NCBI GenBank assembly: GCA_019843655.1
Contig: JACDQD010000005.1
Location: forward strand, 31,940,954-32,004,953
Source: Lethocerus indicus
Lineage: Eukaryota; Arthropoda; Insecta; Hemiptera; Belostomatidae
Reading direction: 5' to 3'
Length of the DNA: 64,000 nucleotides
In this document: positions 51,035 to 64,000 of the stretch, one piece after another
How positions within the stretch are numbered: position 1 is the first letter of the stretch
How the letters are laid out: each line of letters starts with the position of its first letter
Program-made: the position numbers and the translations under genes
The notes under the pieces: model-generated
The model's database searches: none
Told to the model about the DNA's origin: nothing
Seen by the model: only the letters and a program-made list of their open reading frames with translations

Positions 51035-51918
51035 GGAATCTTAATTCACGTTGATTCAAAATATCAGCATATAATTTCTGATCTGAATTATTACTGTCCC
51101 CGTTATTGGTACACGTATAATATTGACAGAGTGGCGTAGAGGCGGATTGTGTAAATTCAAATTAGGGGGGAAACGGAGACAAATAGGGCATGTGGTCAAA
51201 TAATAGGGGCGGGTTTAGAGACCGGTACCGACTTTTCCGTCGTTGACGCAGTTGAAAACATTGTACGATGAAAGGGCTGCCGGGAGCCGGAGGTTGACAG
51301 ATATGACGAACCCTTCTGTAGGGTCGGTTTCGTCCCATTGTTTCTCAGACACCGAGGGCTGTCACCCCCATCAACCCAATGCAATTTGCATCACACATGG
51401 GGCGGTTAAATGCCCGCTGTGTACACAGCCCTTCCATTATGCCCTTCCATCTATTGTCTGTCGGTCCGGTCGCCTCCCCACCGATTAGTGTACACGCTTA
51501 TAGTGTCGGTGTCATATCGCGGCTAAAACGATAAAGTGCCCCGCCCGTTCGCGAACCGTTTAGAACCGTTTTGCGCCCCCACCGCCTTTATATCTCGTAC
51601 TAATTGCCCTGCGGGATTATTCTTCGGGGATTAGAGAGAGCTCTGACTTTCGTACCGAATGGGATTCGCAACGCCCTATAAATTATAGGCGCGTATGTAC
51701 GAAGAGACAGCGCCGGAGCCGGAGACGCTATTTCAGCGCTATTGCAGGAAAAGTGTTTTTCCCCGGCTGTACGCCAACTGCGGACGAGGAAAAGCGTCCC
51801 TGAAGAAAAGTCGACGATTAAGAGGAATAGCAAATTCGAAAGAACAAGTCGCTAGGCGGTACTGAAAGAAAAACTTTAACACGTGCCACTAGACAATAGC
51901 ACGTATTATACTAATATA
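51035..51918. other. gene-poor DNA
   Basis: No supported gene. Mixed composition with no repeat that I can name. Confidence 0.4.
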
Positions 51919-52122
51919 TGAGGTGTACCCAAAAGTATTATGTATTGTGGTCTTGAGGACTTCTTCAAGAGGGGAAATCGAAAATTTGCCGGAAAAGTGG
52001 CGGCGGAGAGTTGTCGATAATATCGGTAAATATACACAGTAGATTAATAATTAAAGTTTCTTTTTTAGCAAAATAAAATGAATTCCAAAGTCAAAATGTC
52101 GATTACTTTTGGGTAACCCTAA
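51919..52122 (+). mobile_element. mariner-family internal-deletion relic
   Basis: The ends are imperfect inverted repeats. TGAGGTGTACCCAAAAGTA at 51919-51937 matches the complement of TACTTTTGGGTAACCCTAA at 52104-52122 at 16 of 19 positions. A TA lies on each side, the target that mariner/Tc1 elements duplicate. Between them only the transposase C-terminus remains: EDFFKRG in one frame, then IENLPEKWRRRVVDN...GKY and a stop in another. This is the DFF...GI..LP.RW..V.DN.G.Y ending of mariner transposases. The catalytic DD34D region is absent and a frameshift separates the two pieces, so the copy cannot encode an active transposase. A non-autonomous role is possible if the ends are still recognised. 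Confidence 0.83.
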
Positions 52123-54801
52123 TATATATATATAGCCACGAAACAGGTCTATGAACCAAGGCTCAAAGCGCAACAGTTATTTATTTACTTCTTTATTTTT
52201 CTGGTTTAAATCACGTATATAGGCGAATACAGGGTTTGGAGGAATATAATTTTCGGCCAACACTTATACATTATATTTAGTATTAAATAAAATTCCAGTA
52301 AAAGTTTCACAGGTTTCGAAGCAGTTTCATTTGGCAGCAATTAGGCGTATGTGTTTGTAATAATGATGTCAGTGCCCGAGTTGCCTCCGGGCACGGTAAA
52401 GGGTATCGTACGAAGTTTCGAACGTGAACGTAGGGGTGTTAAAATGTGTTCGACTGGGGGAGAGAGAAAACACTTGTTCTTTTCTTTGTCGGTTTGGCGC
52501 CGCGTTTAGTTCTACCGCCTTTTCGTTGGTGGCTTTTCACGGGCTCGAGTGAAGAGCGGCACCTTCAAAGGCGTATAATTTGGTTTGGTGAGTTTGGGAG
52601 CGCTGTCGGGAGGTCGCGCCGGGTTAGGGGGCTGGCGGGGGGGGAGGTGGAGGAGTTCACGATCCGTGCTGGAGGCGGCATACCCCCGGAGGCTATATCC
52701 GCCACATCGTTCACGCTTCCATACCCGCCCGGCGTACATCCGACACGTTCTCTTATATCCCACCGAAACCAATTTACGCATTAGAGCCGCCTTCCTCACG
52801 CATTCCCCGGTCGCCCCCGCGCCTCACACAACACCTCCCCCAACCCCCCTTGGGGGGCATTCCAACTTCTACCCGGTAGTTTTGTTTCTACACAACTCAG
52901 CAATTTGTGCGAAGTCCGCTCCCACCGGGGCACTACCCTCACAACTGCCCGGTAGGCTGGACCGAGGCATTTCAGTTGCTGAAACACAACTCAGATACAA
53001 TCAATAGGCACGGCTTAACGGACACAGCTTATGCATCTTATCATCCACGGCACTTAATAATAATAGCGAGGGGAATATCCGTTTGGGGCCATGTGCTCTA
53101 TTCTCTGAATTCATTTAGAAGAAAGCGCGCTTTAATTTTTCTCTTCGATCGTAATTTCTGTAAAAAATAAGATGAAAATTTGGGATTTAGCAAGAACTGA
53201 AAAAGATGCAGTCCTCTTTTCAGAAGACGAAACCGCACGGTACGTGGTTCGAATCGTCCAGATTGATTTTGATCTTTGAGATTTATTGACGGCCGGAGCG
53301 ATGAGATGACATCAGTGAAATTGTGTAAAAAACAACAGTTGTAGATTGGCGACATTTGCGCCCGGCTAACGGAAAAGTACCGCGTAATATCTAGTATAAT
53401 TTTATAACAGGTTTTGCAAATGCCAATATGCCCCAATTGGAAAGCCGACAAAGGAATGGGCCCGTCCGCCTGAATTCAATTTGTGTGGCGCTCACATACT
53501 CTTCTACTATTGGCGACGAGAGACTGAAACAAAGAGTTTTGACCTCTCCGAATGTAATTTGACTCCCCATTTGTCAACGCCCCCTTTTCCTGAAATCATT
53601 ATATCCTTCTCTCCTTCTCTGCCCCCCTTCTTCCTCTCCTCCTGTTGCTCGGTAATAGGTGGACCCACGAGAAGACTATTACACCGAAATGGGGTTCGGG
53701 AGTCTGTCCGGCCTGCACCGGCAATTAAGGCCCCTCCCTCCATCCCTCCCTCCCACCATCCCTCTCTCATCACTCCCTCGCTCCTCCCCTCCCTCCCTCC
53801 CCGCCGGCCCAAACAACAAGTCTTTGAACTCGCCGCCCGAGACCCCCATTATTGTTTTCACTTAAGACCCGGCGGAGGTTTCGGTAACCCGGCGACCGGG
53901 AAACTAATGTCCGACGTTCAAATGAAATTAAATAGCGTTTTGTCTCGGCTGCCGCCCGACTCCCCTGTACACTCGAGTCACGGCTCGATATCGAGCTTAA
54001 TTCTCCGGTTTTGCGACGTACGGAAAATAACATATTAAAAATTAAACTCAAAATGCACTTTGATACAAATATAATAGTCAGTTGTATTGACAGTATCAAT
54101 TTCTAAGACGTTTATTTCATTTCTTAGCCAATTTCCTCTGATCCACATACCTAATATTTTCACCGGTGCAATTGTTCGATAATGAATGACCAAGTTGGCG
54201 CAATGTGCCGGACAATATTTTTCACCGTCTTAATACAAGCTGTAGACTTTTTTACGACCCATAAACAAGGCCGATCGGCGTGAAATTTAAATCCTCCGCC
54301 GCCGTCACACGATACGAGCAATAAACGTGAACGGACGGCCGCGGATATTTCAATGCGCAGTTATATTTTCGGGTGAATTTATTTCTGTATACGCGGACGG
54401 CGCAATAAAATTCTGGAAAAGCCGAATGGAACTAGTCATTAGGGCGGTTAACGCGTAATATTATACTCTGTGGGGGTGATCGAATTTCTTCATAAGTTCC
54501 GCAGAAGTATCATGGAAACTTCAATTTCTCCGTTTCAACACTCAATTTCCTATTTTAATGACGCCCGGTGAAATATTTGCATTTAGGCATATAATTTCAG
54601 TTCTCGGGTTTTTATAATGTAACTTTCCCGATTACCGCGTGGACGTTGTACATGTATTTTTAGTCTTAATAGTCATGTACATAAATGTAGAAAGGCCCTT
54701 TGGGCCGAAATGTATTTATGAATTGAAATTTGTTTCTCGCCCACGATCCGCTATGTATTCACAGTATGTATTCATCGAATACATAGTCGATAGTGGAGAA
54801 G
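52123..54801. other. gene-poor DNA
   Basis: No supported gene. It begins with a short TA run. A polypyrimidine tract at 53715-53805 (CCCTCC and CTCC repeats) explains the proline/serine- and glycine-rich open frames there. Confidence 0.4.
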
Positions 54802-54814
54802 ATACCCAGGTTCA
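54802..54814. repeat. target-site duplication, left copy
   Basis: ATACCCAGGTTCA, identical to 54956-54968 across hairpin element copy I. Confidence 0.85.
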
Positions 54815-54955
54815 ATGTACCTGTTTTGTGGTCTGCGAGGGGTTGGAATACCGTAGATGATGTTTCTGTCTCCTCTCGCTGGTTTGGTCTGTTGCTAGAC
54901 CGGTTTCGGCCGCTCGCCATCTTCAGTAGCGCTACAGAAACATCACGAACCTACA
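54815..54955 (-). mobile_element. hairpin element copy I, short form with perfect target duplication
   Basis: The longer end begins at ATGTACCTGTTTTGTGG and continues CTGCGAGGGGTTGGAATACC, CTAGACCGGTTTCGGCCGC and CGCCATCTTCAGTAGCGC. It then jumps straight to the shorter end TACAGAAACATCACGAACCT, so most of the return arm is deleted. A perfect 13-bp direct repeat, ATACCCAGGTTCA, lies at 54802-54814 and 54956-54968. Element length is 141 bp. The right end, CACGAACCTAC, is the same as in copy A, which fixes the true terminus of the family. Confidence 0.85.
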
Positions 54956-54968
54956 ATACCCAGGTTCA
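54956..54968. repeat. target-site duplication, right copy
   Basis: ATACCCAGGTTCA, identical to 54802-54814. Confidence 0.85.
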
Positions 54969-57900
54969 TTTTGCCCCCTTCACACTCCGTTACGCAGAAC
55001 TGGATAATATTTCATCCTCCTCCAGCTGAGCGGGCTGTGACCATTAAAAACAATAGGCAGCCGGTGGGAAATTGAATTTTCTTTTTTCTAGCGCCCATCA
55101 TCATTAAAACTCCCCTATGAAATTATATTGGCCATGAAATAGAGTGAGCAGCGTAACGCTTCAGCGTAGAAGGGAGGGGCGTGTCGTCACTCACGTATCC
55201 CTTTATCGGTTTCGGACCTCCTTTCTCACCAATATCTCTTCTTATAAACATATATAAATAATTATTATCATTTAATTAAACGCAATAAAATATTTATTAC
55301 AAACATACGACTGCAAATCGCCCAATTTAAAACTTTCATGTTTCCTGAAATGTTCGTAAAATTGATTTAACAGTAAAGCCTCACCTCGTCCCGCATCCCG
55401 TTTATAACCGGTTGAACATTTAACAGGCTTTTACATTATTTTCAACTCTATATCAATCAATTCAACTTCTTGAAAGTTTGAATATACAGTTTTGTATATT
55501 CAAAATTTTGAAAGTGAAGCGGTTGTCGGAATAAATTCAGAACAGCATTAAACTATAATTCATGCAAGATTATTATAAAAGATTAACCTGATTGTTATAC
55601 TCTAGATCTTTGGAAATAAATTGTCAGTTTACGACTGGAAATTTTATAATGAGCCTTTTTTTTTTAGAAGTAGAAACAAAGTCTGAATTGAAAATTACTT
55701 GTTATACAGTCATTATATTCGCTAGGGCCGCTATAATTATAAGTAAAAATAGTGGCATAATTGCAGGCCAATAAAACTGTTCTTATTAACGATTTTCTTT
55801 TCGCTGCTTGTGCTATTGTCCGCCTTAAATCTTCCTCCTCTTCGTGACATTTTCTCGTATTTCAGGATTGTTCGAATAGTATGTCGGTGAGGTAAAAGTG
55901 CAGGTGAGAGTGCAGATAGTGAAGTGTCCGAGGACTTGCATCTGCACTCGTGCGAGTTTCCTCTTGTTTTACCCTTTTCCCCCGCCGCCCCCACAGCAGA
56001 CGGGATATTTCGTAGCCCGATCACGATCTCGATATTTCAAGCGTGGGTCTTGAGTTGTGATGGTTTTGAAGCCGGGGCGATTTCGACGGTGGGCCGCAGC
56101 TACCGTCCATGTTTACTTAATGGGGCGGGCCCGCGGGGCCACAGCCACCCGCGTAGAGCCAAGGTACGGGACGTGGGAGAGAAAAAAAAATTAAAAAAAA
56201 AACCACAAAAAATAAATAAATCCCGGTCGGCTCTGATGGATTCTGTAATCAACGTGTAACACGGGGTCCCGCAGGGGGGCGTCGGCGGACCTCGGCCGCC
56301 GCTAACGCTCCTCATACTTTATTCATATCGCAGTCGAAGGTATTTAATCCTCAGGCTCCGGCTGCGGCCCGCCCGTTCCTGTCAAGAGACTCCGGCCGGT
56401 CTCAAATACAATTTCTGTTACACGGAATTCACATGGCCCGTATTTATTTGCACCGATTTTCTCCTCAGGTCGGACCGTTTTACACCGGTGAAAAGTAATG
56501 AGGTGGTCCATTGTTCGCCCTTCCGCATCCGCGGTCCTTCTTCGGCTGTGGGAACCCTGTCGAAAATCAATTGTCCTGTAAAGGGTTAGTAGAGGAGTGA
56601 AAAAAACAACCCTTCCTAATGGTTCCGGGAAGTGAGTAAAACTTGTCAAACTTCGTAATAATCCTCTACTATTATTTCCTCTCGCAAAGAACAATATCCT
56701 GTTTAAAGTATGCTGCATCAAACGCGTGGACTACAAATTGCGAACTGCGAAACGTACAGCACGGATAATTCCTCAACAATTATGACGATAGAAGAGAATA
56801 AGCCAAAGTTTCTTACACTGCTACTGAAGACGGCCTAGCAAAAGAAGCAACCGTCTACAATTTTCCGGGTGGCAGAAAGTTTTGCTCTCAACAGTACTTC
56901 AAGACCTTAAATTCTGAAATAATTTGCTCCTCTTCGTCGTACGCTCTTTTCCGATCAAAGCACAGCAATTGTAAATGTAAGTGTACGAGCAATACCTGTC
57001 GAATAACCAGTTTCAAATGTTGTTCGAATCAAATTTCCCTCGAATTAGAATTCGTAACGTATAAAGTCTATTTCAACACGAGAACACACGGGGAGACGTT
57101 AAAATCGCGTCGAGAAGTCGGGAAATAAAACTGTATTCTCTACGATGTAAGACCGCGACTGTAATTTGGCGGGTCGAAGTTTACGACGACCGGTCGCCGT
57201 ACAATCCAGGTAATGAGACCGCTTCTCCACAACAGGGGCGTTATAAATGACGTGTGGGGAATCTGAGACCGAAAAATTATAAATGTTTCCAACTTAAACG
57301 CTAATATTTTGTTTACATAATGAACTGGTGAACTGGGCAGGGCAATAAATAAAGTCCGTCCGGGGGGGATATTAAGCGCCCCCCCCCCACCCACAGGCCA
57401 AGTCCGAGTCCAAGCAGCGGCTGCTCCCGTCTTTAAAAGAGGGCTCGTCGCATTAACTCCGCTTCTGGAGGAAGCCACCAACAACGGGCTTTTGTTAACG
57501 GTAGCCGGCGGGTGGCCGGTTATTTAACCGCTTGTTGAAGCATCGGCTTAAACGGCCGAACCTCGGCTAGGGGCCTCGCTTCATTAGCGGACCCAGCACC
57601 CTGACAAATGTCCACCGGTATTCTATACGGTAGGAGCATATACAAAATTACAAATGTTACAAATTATATTCGAAGGCCTTAAAATACCAATTTGGATTAC
57701 TTGAGAGGATCTCATCTGTAACTCCGATAACGTTAACGGAATAACGGGAGATGTACAGTCGTATTTCGTCCAATGTTAAATTAGCGATAAGAAAGCAAGG
57801 GACGCTCTCGAATTCCTCCTTTTTTTCGGGCCTCTAAACTTTAATTCTGCGGAAGAAAAGAAAAGGACGTTGCCAATTCCGAGTAGTTCGAAACGAGAAA

Positions 57901-60900
57901 CGTTTGACGCCGTTTGAAGGTAGGCCAATTTGGGAATGGGCGCGGATTTAATTCGATCCCACCCACCCTTTTGTGTAAACACAATCTCAGTTGGGGCCGT
58001 TTTCAAAAGTGTTCCTCCGCAAACAACCCCATAAAACTTGGACGGTGAGGGGTGTCGGGAACTTACTTCTGCTGGGTGGGGGGGGGGGGACGCCTCCGAT
58101 CGCCTTCAACATGCAAATTGACTTTTAACATGTCGGAAAAGGGGGAGAGGAGACAGAGAGAGAGATAAAAAAAGCTGAAATAAACCGAAAGAAGAAGGGA
58201 GGATATAGGCTTCGCCCCGAAACTGGTTGGGAGCTGTAATGGATCCGTGCAGCTAATGCCGATGGTTTAGAGTGGCCGGGGACCGGGGGTTGAGGGGGGC
58301 GCTTTTAATTTGTATAACGGCCCCGGGGTTGGCGGAGGAGGGGGCTAATTGAGCCACTCTTTTTTGATTTCCCGGGGGCCCGATCGCCCCGGAGCCACCC
58401 CCCCCAAACACTGTTCAGTGATTAGGGTTTAACATGCAAACGACAAGCTTTATACCGACGACTGTTCCGGTAAACTGTAGCCTCTTCCAGTCAGCGGGAG
58501 TGACAGTGTTCGCTGAAAAAAAAACAGGAATTTTTTACTTATTAGAAAGTAGTTTTTTTACATAACAACTGCTCTGTTAGTGATTCCGATTATCATAATA
58601 GAAGTGATTCGGCTTTCTGACCACTACTCAATTAAATTTTGGCCCAACTGTTCGACGAAAAAATCGGCCTCTACGCGTTGAAATTTCCCGTACGCGATTC
58701 ACGAAGCTCGAGGTGAAAAAAAATAGACGGGAATAAACGTAAGGGGAGAAGCCCGGGTTGGAGTGCAATTATCGGTAGGGCGTGGTGAAGGGGGGGCCTG
58801 TAATGATCGCGGCCACCACCAACCAGCCCCCCACCGTCACTATCGGACCCTTAATATCCCTCCATTAGCCTGCACCACTGGCGCATACTACTCGCTCGAC
58901 AGTGCACACTCTAACCGGATACTTATTACGCCTTTGAACTGTAGTCATGCTTCCAGTTCTCGGTTTAATAGGAGTTCCGTCTCCGAGGAAGGCCACGGCT
59001 GAAGACAATGCAGGAGGCTCTAAATTCCTATTTTGAAATGTACGACTAACTGCTATTTTGAATAATAGAATTTTGTTCAGTGAGCTCAGAATTGAGAGGA
59101 AAATCGATGTAACAAAGTTGTAAATGGCGTCACGAGGATTATAATCGGTTTCGGTGTTAATATTTTGGTAATTGGGGGCGTAAGAGATGCTCTACCCCGG
59201 AGTTGGCCCATCGCGAAGCTTAAAGCTCGTATTTCATCCGACAGACCACCCATTCCCCAATCCCCCGTTCATCCTCATCGCCCCCTAATAAATCTCCAAT
59301 ATAATGTTAGTCAAATTGCCTGAATATTTTCGTAAACCCGGCCGCGGCAACCGAACGCCAGGTGAAAAATTATTAACAAAGGGTGTCGCCGGCCCGACCC
59401 CAAACCGGTAATAAAAAGGTTGATTTATTAGCATATAAAGAGATTCCTTTTTTCTTTTTTTTTCTATTGCGCCTTAAATTATATTTCAAATTATCTTAAA
59501 TATTGTGACAATCCGCCTCGGTCGGAACTTGGGGGCTTCATCGGTTTTACCGAGCACACATTTTGAAGGGATTTCGAACGGCTCGCAGCATGTTTTTTTG
59601 TCTCTCCTGAGCTAGATTAATTTCGGAGTCTTACCAACGTCGGTAGCATGATGTTTCTGGCAACAGAAAAACATGAGATCTGATTTTATGTTAGCGTTCT
59701 GCGAAGTGTTTTTTACTATAACCCCCTGTTAAAAACAGCCTCCTTCCCACAATCCAACATTAAATATTTGATAAAAAACCACCCCAACCGTACACGGCGT
59801 TAAAATAAAGCAGTTATTAGAAATAACTATTTAGAAAGGATAGGATCACTGAGATAACCCACACGTAAACTGGTCTTGGGTTCTCTTAAACTGGACGTCG
59901 GCAGGAAAATGCAGACGACTCGCTTTAATTTCCCCTAAGTGGGAATAATTTGGTGAGACGACGCGGCTTATAATAATGAGCCCCGGGGGCTCTGAATTGC
60001 AATTAATGGACAATTAACTGTCGGGACAGGTTGGGCGCACAAAAGCAGTCTTCGGGATTTACGAGGGGGATATTTTACAAAATTATTGCCCAAACCGAAA
60101 TCCCGCAGACGGAGCCAAAATGGCGGTCGCTCCAGAGATTTTATGCGCCCGAGTTGATGCAAATAATACCAGAAAATATCGAGTAAAGTTTTTAGAAAGT
60201 GAAAACACCAAACTCAAGAATTCTAAGCGGTTTCTGAATTGTTTATGACTCAACGGCAATGGCGAAATGAGTATCAGAGCTGAACACGTTGCAGTCAGTA
60301 TCGTTTGTGTGTGGATATTAAAGGCTGACCATTTCGAACACCTACAGTTCATATCTTTAAGTTGGACTTTAAGCTACACTTTCACCAAAAATGAGAGACA
60401 ACTCCGTCAATTAGTTTGCAAGATATGGACTGTTAAACAGTGGATACATATTTTTGGACCCCTCTGTAATTCGCAAGAGTGTACGAGCTCCAAACCTGAT
60501 TTTAAACTAGATTTTACACTATGATATTTAAAAATAAGCAAAAATTTATATAAATAAAATGTGGATTCAGCAGTCTGCTGGAACCAAATAGAGAGAGAGA
60601 TGGGGGCGCCAGAAGAGTTTGATCGGCTTCTGGTCTTACCCGGCGAGCGTTCACATCTTATATTCAATACGCGGACTTGTCTTTAGTATTAAATTGAGGG
60701 GGAAACGCATAGAATGCCTAATGCGCCGGAGCGTAGAAAGAAAAAGGGTATTTGTTAAGTAAGTGTTGCCCTCTCAGATCGTAGTCTGAATGCTAATTGA
60801 GCTCTTAGTATCCCGGCGCCAGTTGAAGACATCTTCATTCCTGTTCCGTTGAAATCTGGACGACGTAAAACTTCTCTTTCGATTTATAAAGCTAGACCGG

Positions 60901-61198
60901 TTTACTCTACTTCGAAAACTTGAAACTGCCTTATTTTCGAAAACCGATCTTTCTTGTTGAATTAAATGTTTTTCCGGCCATCAGCTAGGATTTTCTGTAT
61001 CCATTATCGCCCTATAACTTTTCAACTGGACATCTTGTTTTACCAACGTTATTTTAACAGTACAACTGACTATGGGGAAATGCCAGTCTCGACCCCCGTT
61101 CTATCAATTTTCTGTGAACAATAAAGTTTCAAATTCAAAAATTTAAGTGTCATTAAATTTATGTATTTTCAATGAGGCAATAAATAAACGCCTGGAAA
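54969..61198. other. gene-poor DNA
   Basis: No supported gene in 6.2 kb. Contents are a perfect 12-bp stem with 4-nt loop at 55477-55504, a diverged hairpin-element scrap at about 56818-56845 (CTGCTACTGAAGACGGCC, TAGCAAAAG), a poly-G run at 58077-58089 and C runs near 57380 and 58397. A frame at 60267-60524 contains ...DHFEHL..., faintly like the C-terminus of some transposases, but too weak to call. Confidence 0.4.
55477..55504. repeat. perfect 12-bp stem-loop
   Basis: TTTGAATATACA, loop GTTT, then TGTATATTCAAA. AT-rich and short; no associated feature. Confidence 0.7.
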
Positions 61199-61598
61199 TG
61201 AGCCGTTTATTTTGAAAGTGGCCATTTATCTTAAAATCAAGATATTTAAGGGTTTGCTTTTCAATGAATTTAAAAATATGCGTATAGGATACTAATGTGT
61301 CATACCGCTTAAGTGTATCTAAGGGTGTTAAATTTATACTTCCTATTAAAATAGTGTCAATTATTAAGCGGATAATATTCGTTTTCTTATCAAGAATGGA
61401 GTTGGGCCACTTTCAAACTGCACTGTTCGATTATTGAACTAACTCTGAGAACTTATGTCTTAAGAATTATTGTATTTGCTCGGAGTGTAAGCAATCTGAA
61501 ATGCTTTACTGATAAATAACATAAAGTTGTGCATGTAACCGTGATAACCGGCAAAAATTGAAAAATGGATTTGGGCCACTTTCAAAATAAACGGCTCA
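61199..61598. mobile_element. MITE-like element with 25-bp terminal inverted repeats
   Basis: The 25-bp terminal repeat (61199-61223) starts TGAGCCGTTTATTTTGAAAG and ends GTGGCC. Its perfect complement ends the element at 61574-61598 (GGCCACTTTCAAAATAAACG then GCTCA). The element is 400 bp, AT-rich, with no coding capacity. An extra inner copy of the terminal motif, TTGGGCCACTTTCAAACTG, lies near 61403-61421 in the same orientation as the right end. No clear target duplication is visible. The superfamily is uncertain. Confidence 0.8.
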
Positions 61599-64000
61599 AA
61601 TAATGATTGTCCAGAATCTGATATTACGGTGGGAAAACAAATCTGCTATTTCGTTATTGTGACTCTCAGCACTTGCGAAATTCCTAGGAGTTCTTTTTTT
61701 CCCAGCCATCGACGGATAAGGTTTCCCTTCTGCCGTATATGGATTATCCCACCGGCACCAGGGAGGAATCCGCTTTGATGAAGTAGAGGAATGAATTAGG
61801 CCGGGAGTTAATGTTAATGAACCATTGGGTATTTCAAGTGAAACTATCTCAAATTGATTGCGCCTCAATGCTGGCCCGTTGTGTCGTTGAGAGATTCATT
61901 ACAAATTCCATATCGGCCGGTCCCCCGATAGGGCCGCGTTGGAGGGAATTCAATTTTTATCGGAATACATAATTCCTCCCACCCCCACCCCACCCCCGGA
62001 CGGGTACATAAATAATTTATCAAAAAAGAAAAGGGCCGAGGGGAAATAAAAGCGGGGAAAATGTAAAGGGAGACGGTGGCCATCGGGCAGGATGCGAAAG
62101 ACATAAAGGGAGGTCACACCCAGTGGAGGCTCGTGAGTGTGCCCGTCCTCATTCCGAATGATATCCTCCCGGCACCGAAAACCCGATGATTTATGCCAAA
62201 ATGAAATTGGACCGCCACCCCCCCCCACCCCCTGCCCGTCCCCAACGTTTCCATGAATAATGCATTGAGAGAATTATTATCCGGGGGGTCCCGGAGGCCT
62301 GTGCGGGCAACAACTTGAACTAAAACATTTTTACCCTCCAGCCCTAAAGCTTGCCGACTGGTTCTATGACTGAATAACTGCGCTAAATTATAAAGTCATC
62401 ACGCGGTCGTTCTTGCCGATGATTCCAGGCAACATCCAATCATTGGAATAGGGAAAACTTTGGCTGGAAAAAATTTCTTACTGCCAATACTGAGAGCATA
62501 AAAATTCTGCATTAAGAGCTTCTCGTTTGATGGTTATCCAGAACGGGATCATGGGATCATGTCGAGTTGTCGGGAAGCCAGTGAGTATATATTGAAAATG
62601 TCCTTGCCTCCTTCAGGTCTACTCCTTCAGGCTTAAATCCCTGAAGCCAGCGTTTCGGTTACGGTCCGATCGAAATTCGAGCGCACGACACTGGGGCATT
62701 CGGAACGTTCATATTTATTATTAAGGGTGTCGCCGGGCCACCTACTAGGAACGGGAGGAGGAGGTGGCTATTTTTTGCCGTTAAACTCCCGAGACAGATT
62801 TATACGTAGGAAGGAATATATCTGTCTAAACTGGGGGCCCAAATAGGAATAAACTGGCGATAAATCAGCGCCCCCGACGGTACGGAGCAAAATCCACAAA
62901 AGCAAACAGAGGCCCCAAGTTGACGATGAATACGATGAAAAGTGGCCCGGCTACCACACTCATTAATCCCGGACATTAACAATGACCGACCCTCCCACAC
63001 ACTGTAAGGAATCTCGAGGGATTCTCGACGAGGGAATTGAAATTTTCAATAATTTTCTTTCTCATTTTCGCATCTCACTCTCATTTTCGATTCCCCCTTC
63101 ATTCCACGGTAATTTCTCGCACGTTCGATCTCTCCGACTGATTCCTAAGCCAGTGAATACGGAATATTCTTCAGTTACAGTCTTTAATCTCGGCACGGAA
63201 AAATATATATTGCCGATCCTTCCGCCTAAGCTCACAAATAGGCCGGATTTTTTTTACGAGCGGAATCTGGGCCCGAGCCCAGAAGAATAAAAGGGCCCCT
63301 CGGTCGAATACCGGCGAGGACGCCGACAATTTTAAAAAGTCCAGAAGGAGGCCCCTGCCGGCGGGATAAACTCATTTGCGAGGTCCGCCGCCGGGGGGTT
63401 GGGCGAGGGCGGTACGGGGGATACGGGGATTTACATTTATTAAAGCCAAACAAAGAAACAAGTGGAGAGCGATTACAGTTAAAATCCGGGGCCGGGTTTC
63501 GGTTTTGGTACATAAAAGCGAACGGCCGGTGTGCCCGCCCGCTTTCCGAGGAATTATAAGAAAAGTAAGGGGGGGGGGAGTATATAAAAATCCTTCCTCC
63601 GTTAGTGCGGCTGGGGGTTGGGCCTTAAAACCTCGGGATTTGTGCTTGTCTTACCCCCAATTTTAAGGCGGTGCGGGCGTGCAGGTGGGCCCCAGGTTAT
63701 CCCCCGGTAATTGCCTCAAACCCCCGCCCCTTCAGCCGTCCGGACCCTAATTCCCACTTTCCTCCTCCTCCTCATCCTCCTCCTTCTTCTACTACTGTCC
63801 GTGTGGTAAGCCGGGACACGAAGTCTAAGTCTTTTGGGAGACACTTTTAATGGCACCGCGGAACTGGTCGGAAGGAGGCCGCCCACCTGCTACCCCGGAG
63901 AGAAGGAACAGGGTGGCCGATTAGAAAGACATAATACACGGCCGTGGACCAGAAGGTTGACGATTTGAGCCGGTAATTATTGCGATTAATCGAATTTAAT
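61599..64000. other. gene-poor DNA to the window end
   Basis: No supported gene. C- and G-rich runs lie at 61979-61998, 62219-62233 and 63570-63579. A CCT/CTT tract lies at 63762-63795. The open frames here are GC-rich and show no recognisable domain. Confidence 0.4.

Noticed and set aside
53236..53262. GGTTCGAATC, like a tRNA T-loop
   Set aside because: The flanking bases do not pair into a T stem and no acceptor or anticodon arm is present.
60267..60524. Frame with ...DHFEHL..., faintly like transposase C-termini
   Set aside because: A single short motif without terminal repeats or the rest of a transposase; chance match is likely.

Overview
This is a piece of an animal nuclear genome, most likely an arthropod and probably an insect. 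Two intron-containing genes of animal families are legible. CpG is not obviously depleted, which fits a weakly methylated arthropod genome. The mobile elements are arthropod-typical relics: a mariner remnant, a Jockey-like LINE fragment and a MITE. No bacterial-style gene packing, rRNA, tRNA or CRISPR array is visible. The order within arthropods cannot be fixed from this window.

Layout. Positions 540-3208 hold the last six coding exons of a transglutaminase of the annulin / hemocyte type on the + strand; its catalytic core lies upstream of the window. From about 4.78 to 17.42 kb there is a roughly 12.6-kb satellite block. It has a 104-bp tandem satellite in three arrays, embedded in AT-rich short-period repeats (about 21-32 bp units, partly organised with a 274-bp higher period). 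The short repeats are on opposite strands to the left and right of the first array. Positions 22703-23685 carry a complete, small dynein light chain roadblock-type gene (three coding exons, + strand). The remaining 40 kb or so (23.8-64 kb) shows no gene I can support. It holds microsatellites, polypurine/polypyrimidine tracts, poly-G runs and transposon relics.

The most distinctive item is a dispersed family that I call the hairpin element, with at least seven clear copies: 2120-2574, 4371-4776, 18433-18564, 27817-28128, 38516-38739, 42755-43106 and 54815-54955. Full copies consist of two long inverted arms, one of which carries an extra terminal extension. Two copies are bounded by direct repeats of 13 and 15 bp, the size expected for target-primed retroposition rather than for cut-and-paste DNA transposons. 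One copy sits inside a transglutaminase intron. An RNA copy would fold into a long double-stranded hairpin.

The two genes do not appear to be functionally linked. Transglutaminase cross-links proteins (clotting, cuticle, extracellular matrix), while roadblock is a dynein cargo-side light chain. Many of the later satellite copies carry scattered 1-3 base deletions, often in homopolymers. This raises the possibility that part of the block is unpolished long-read sequence rather than true divergence.
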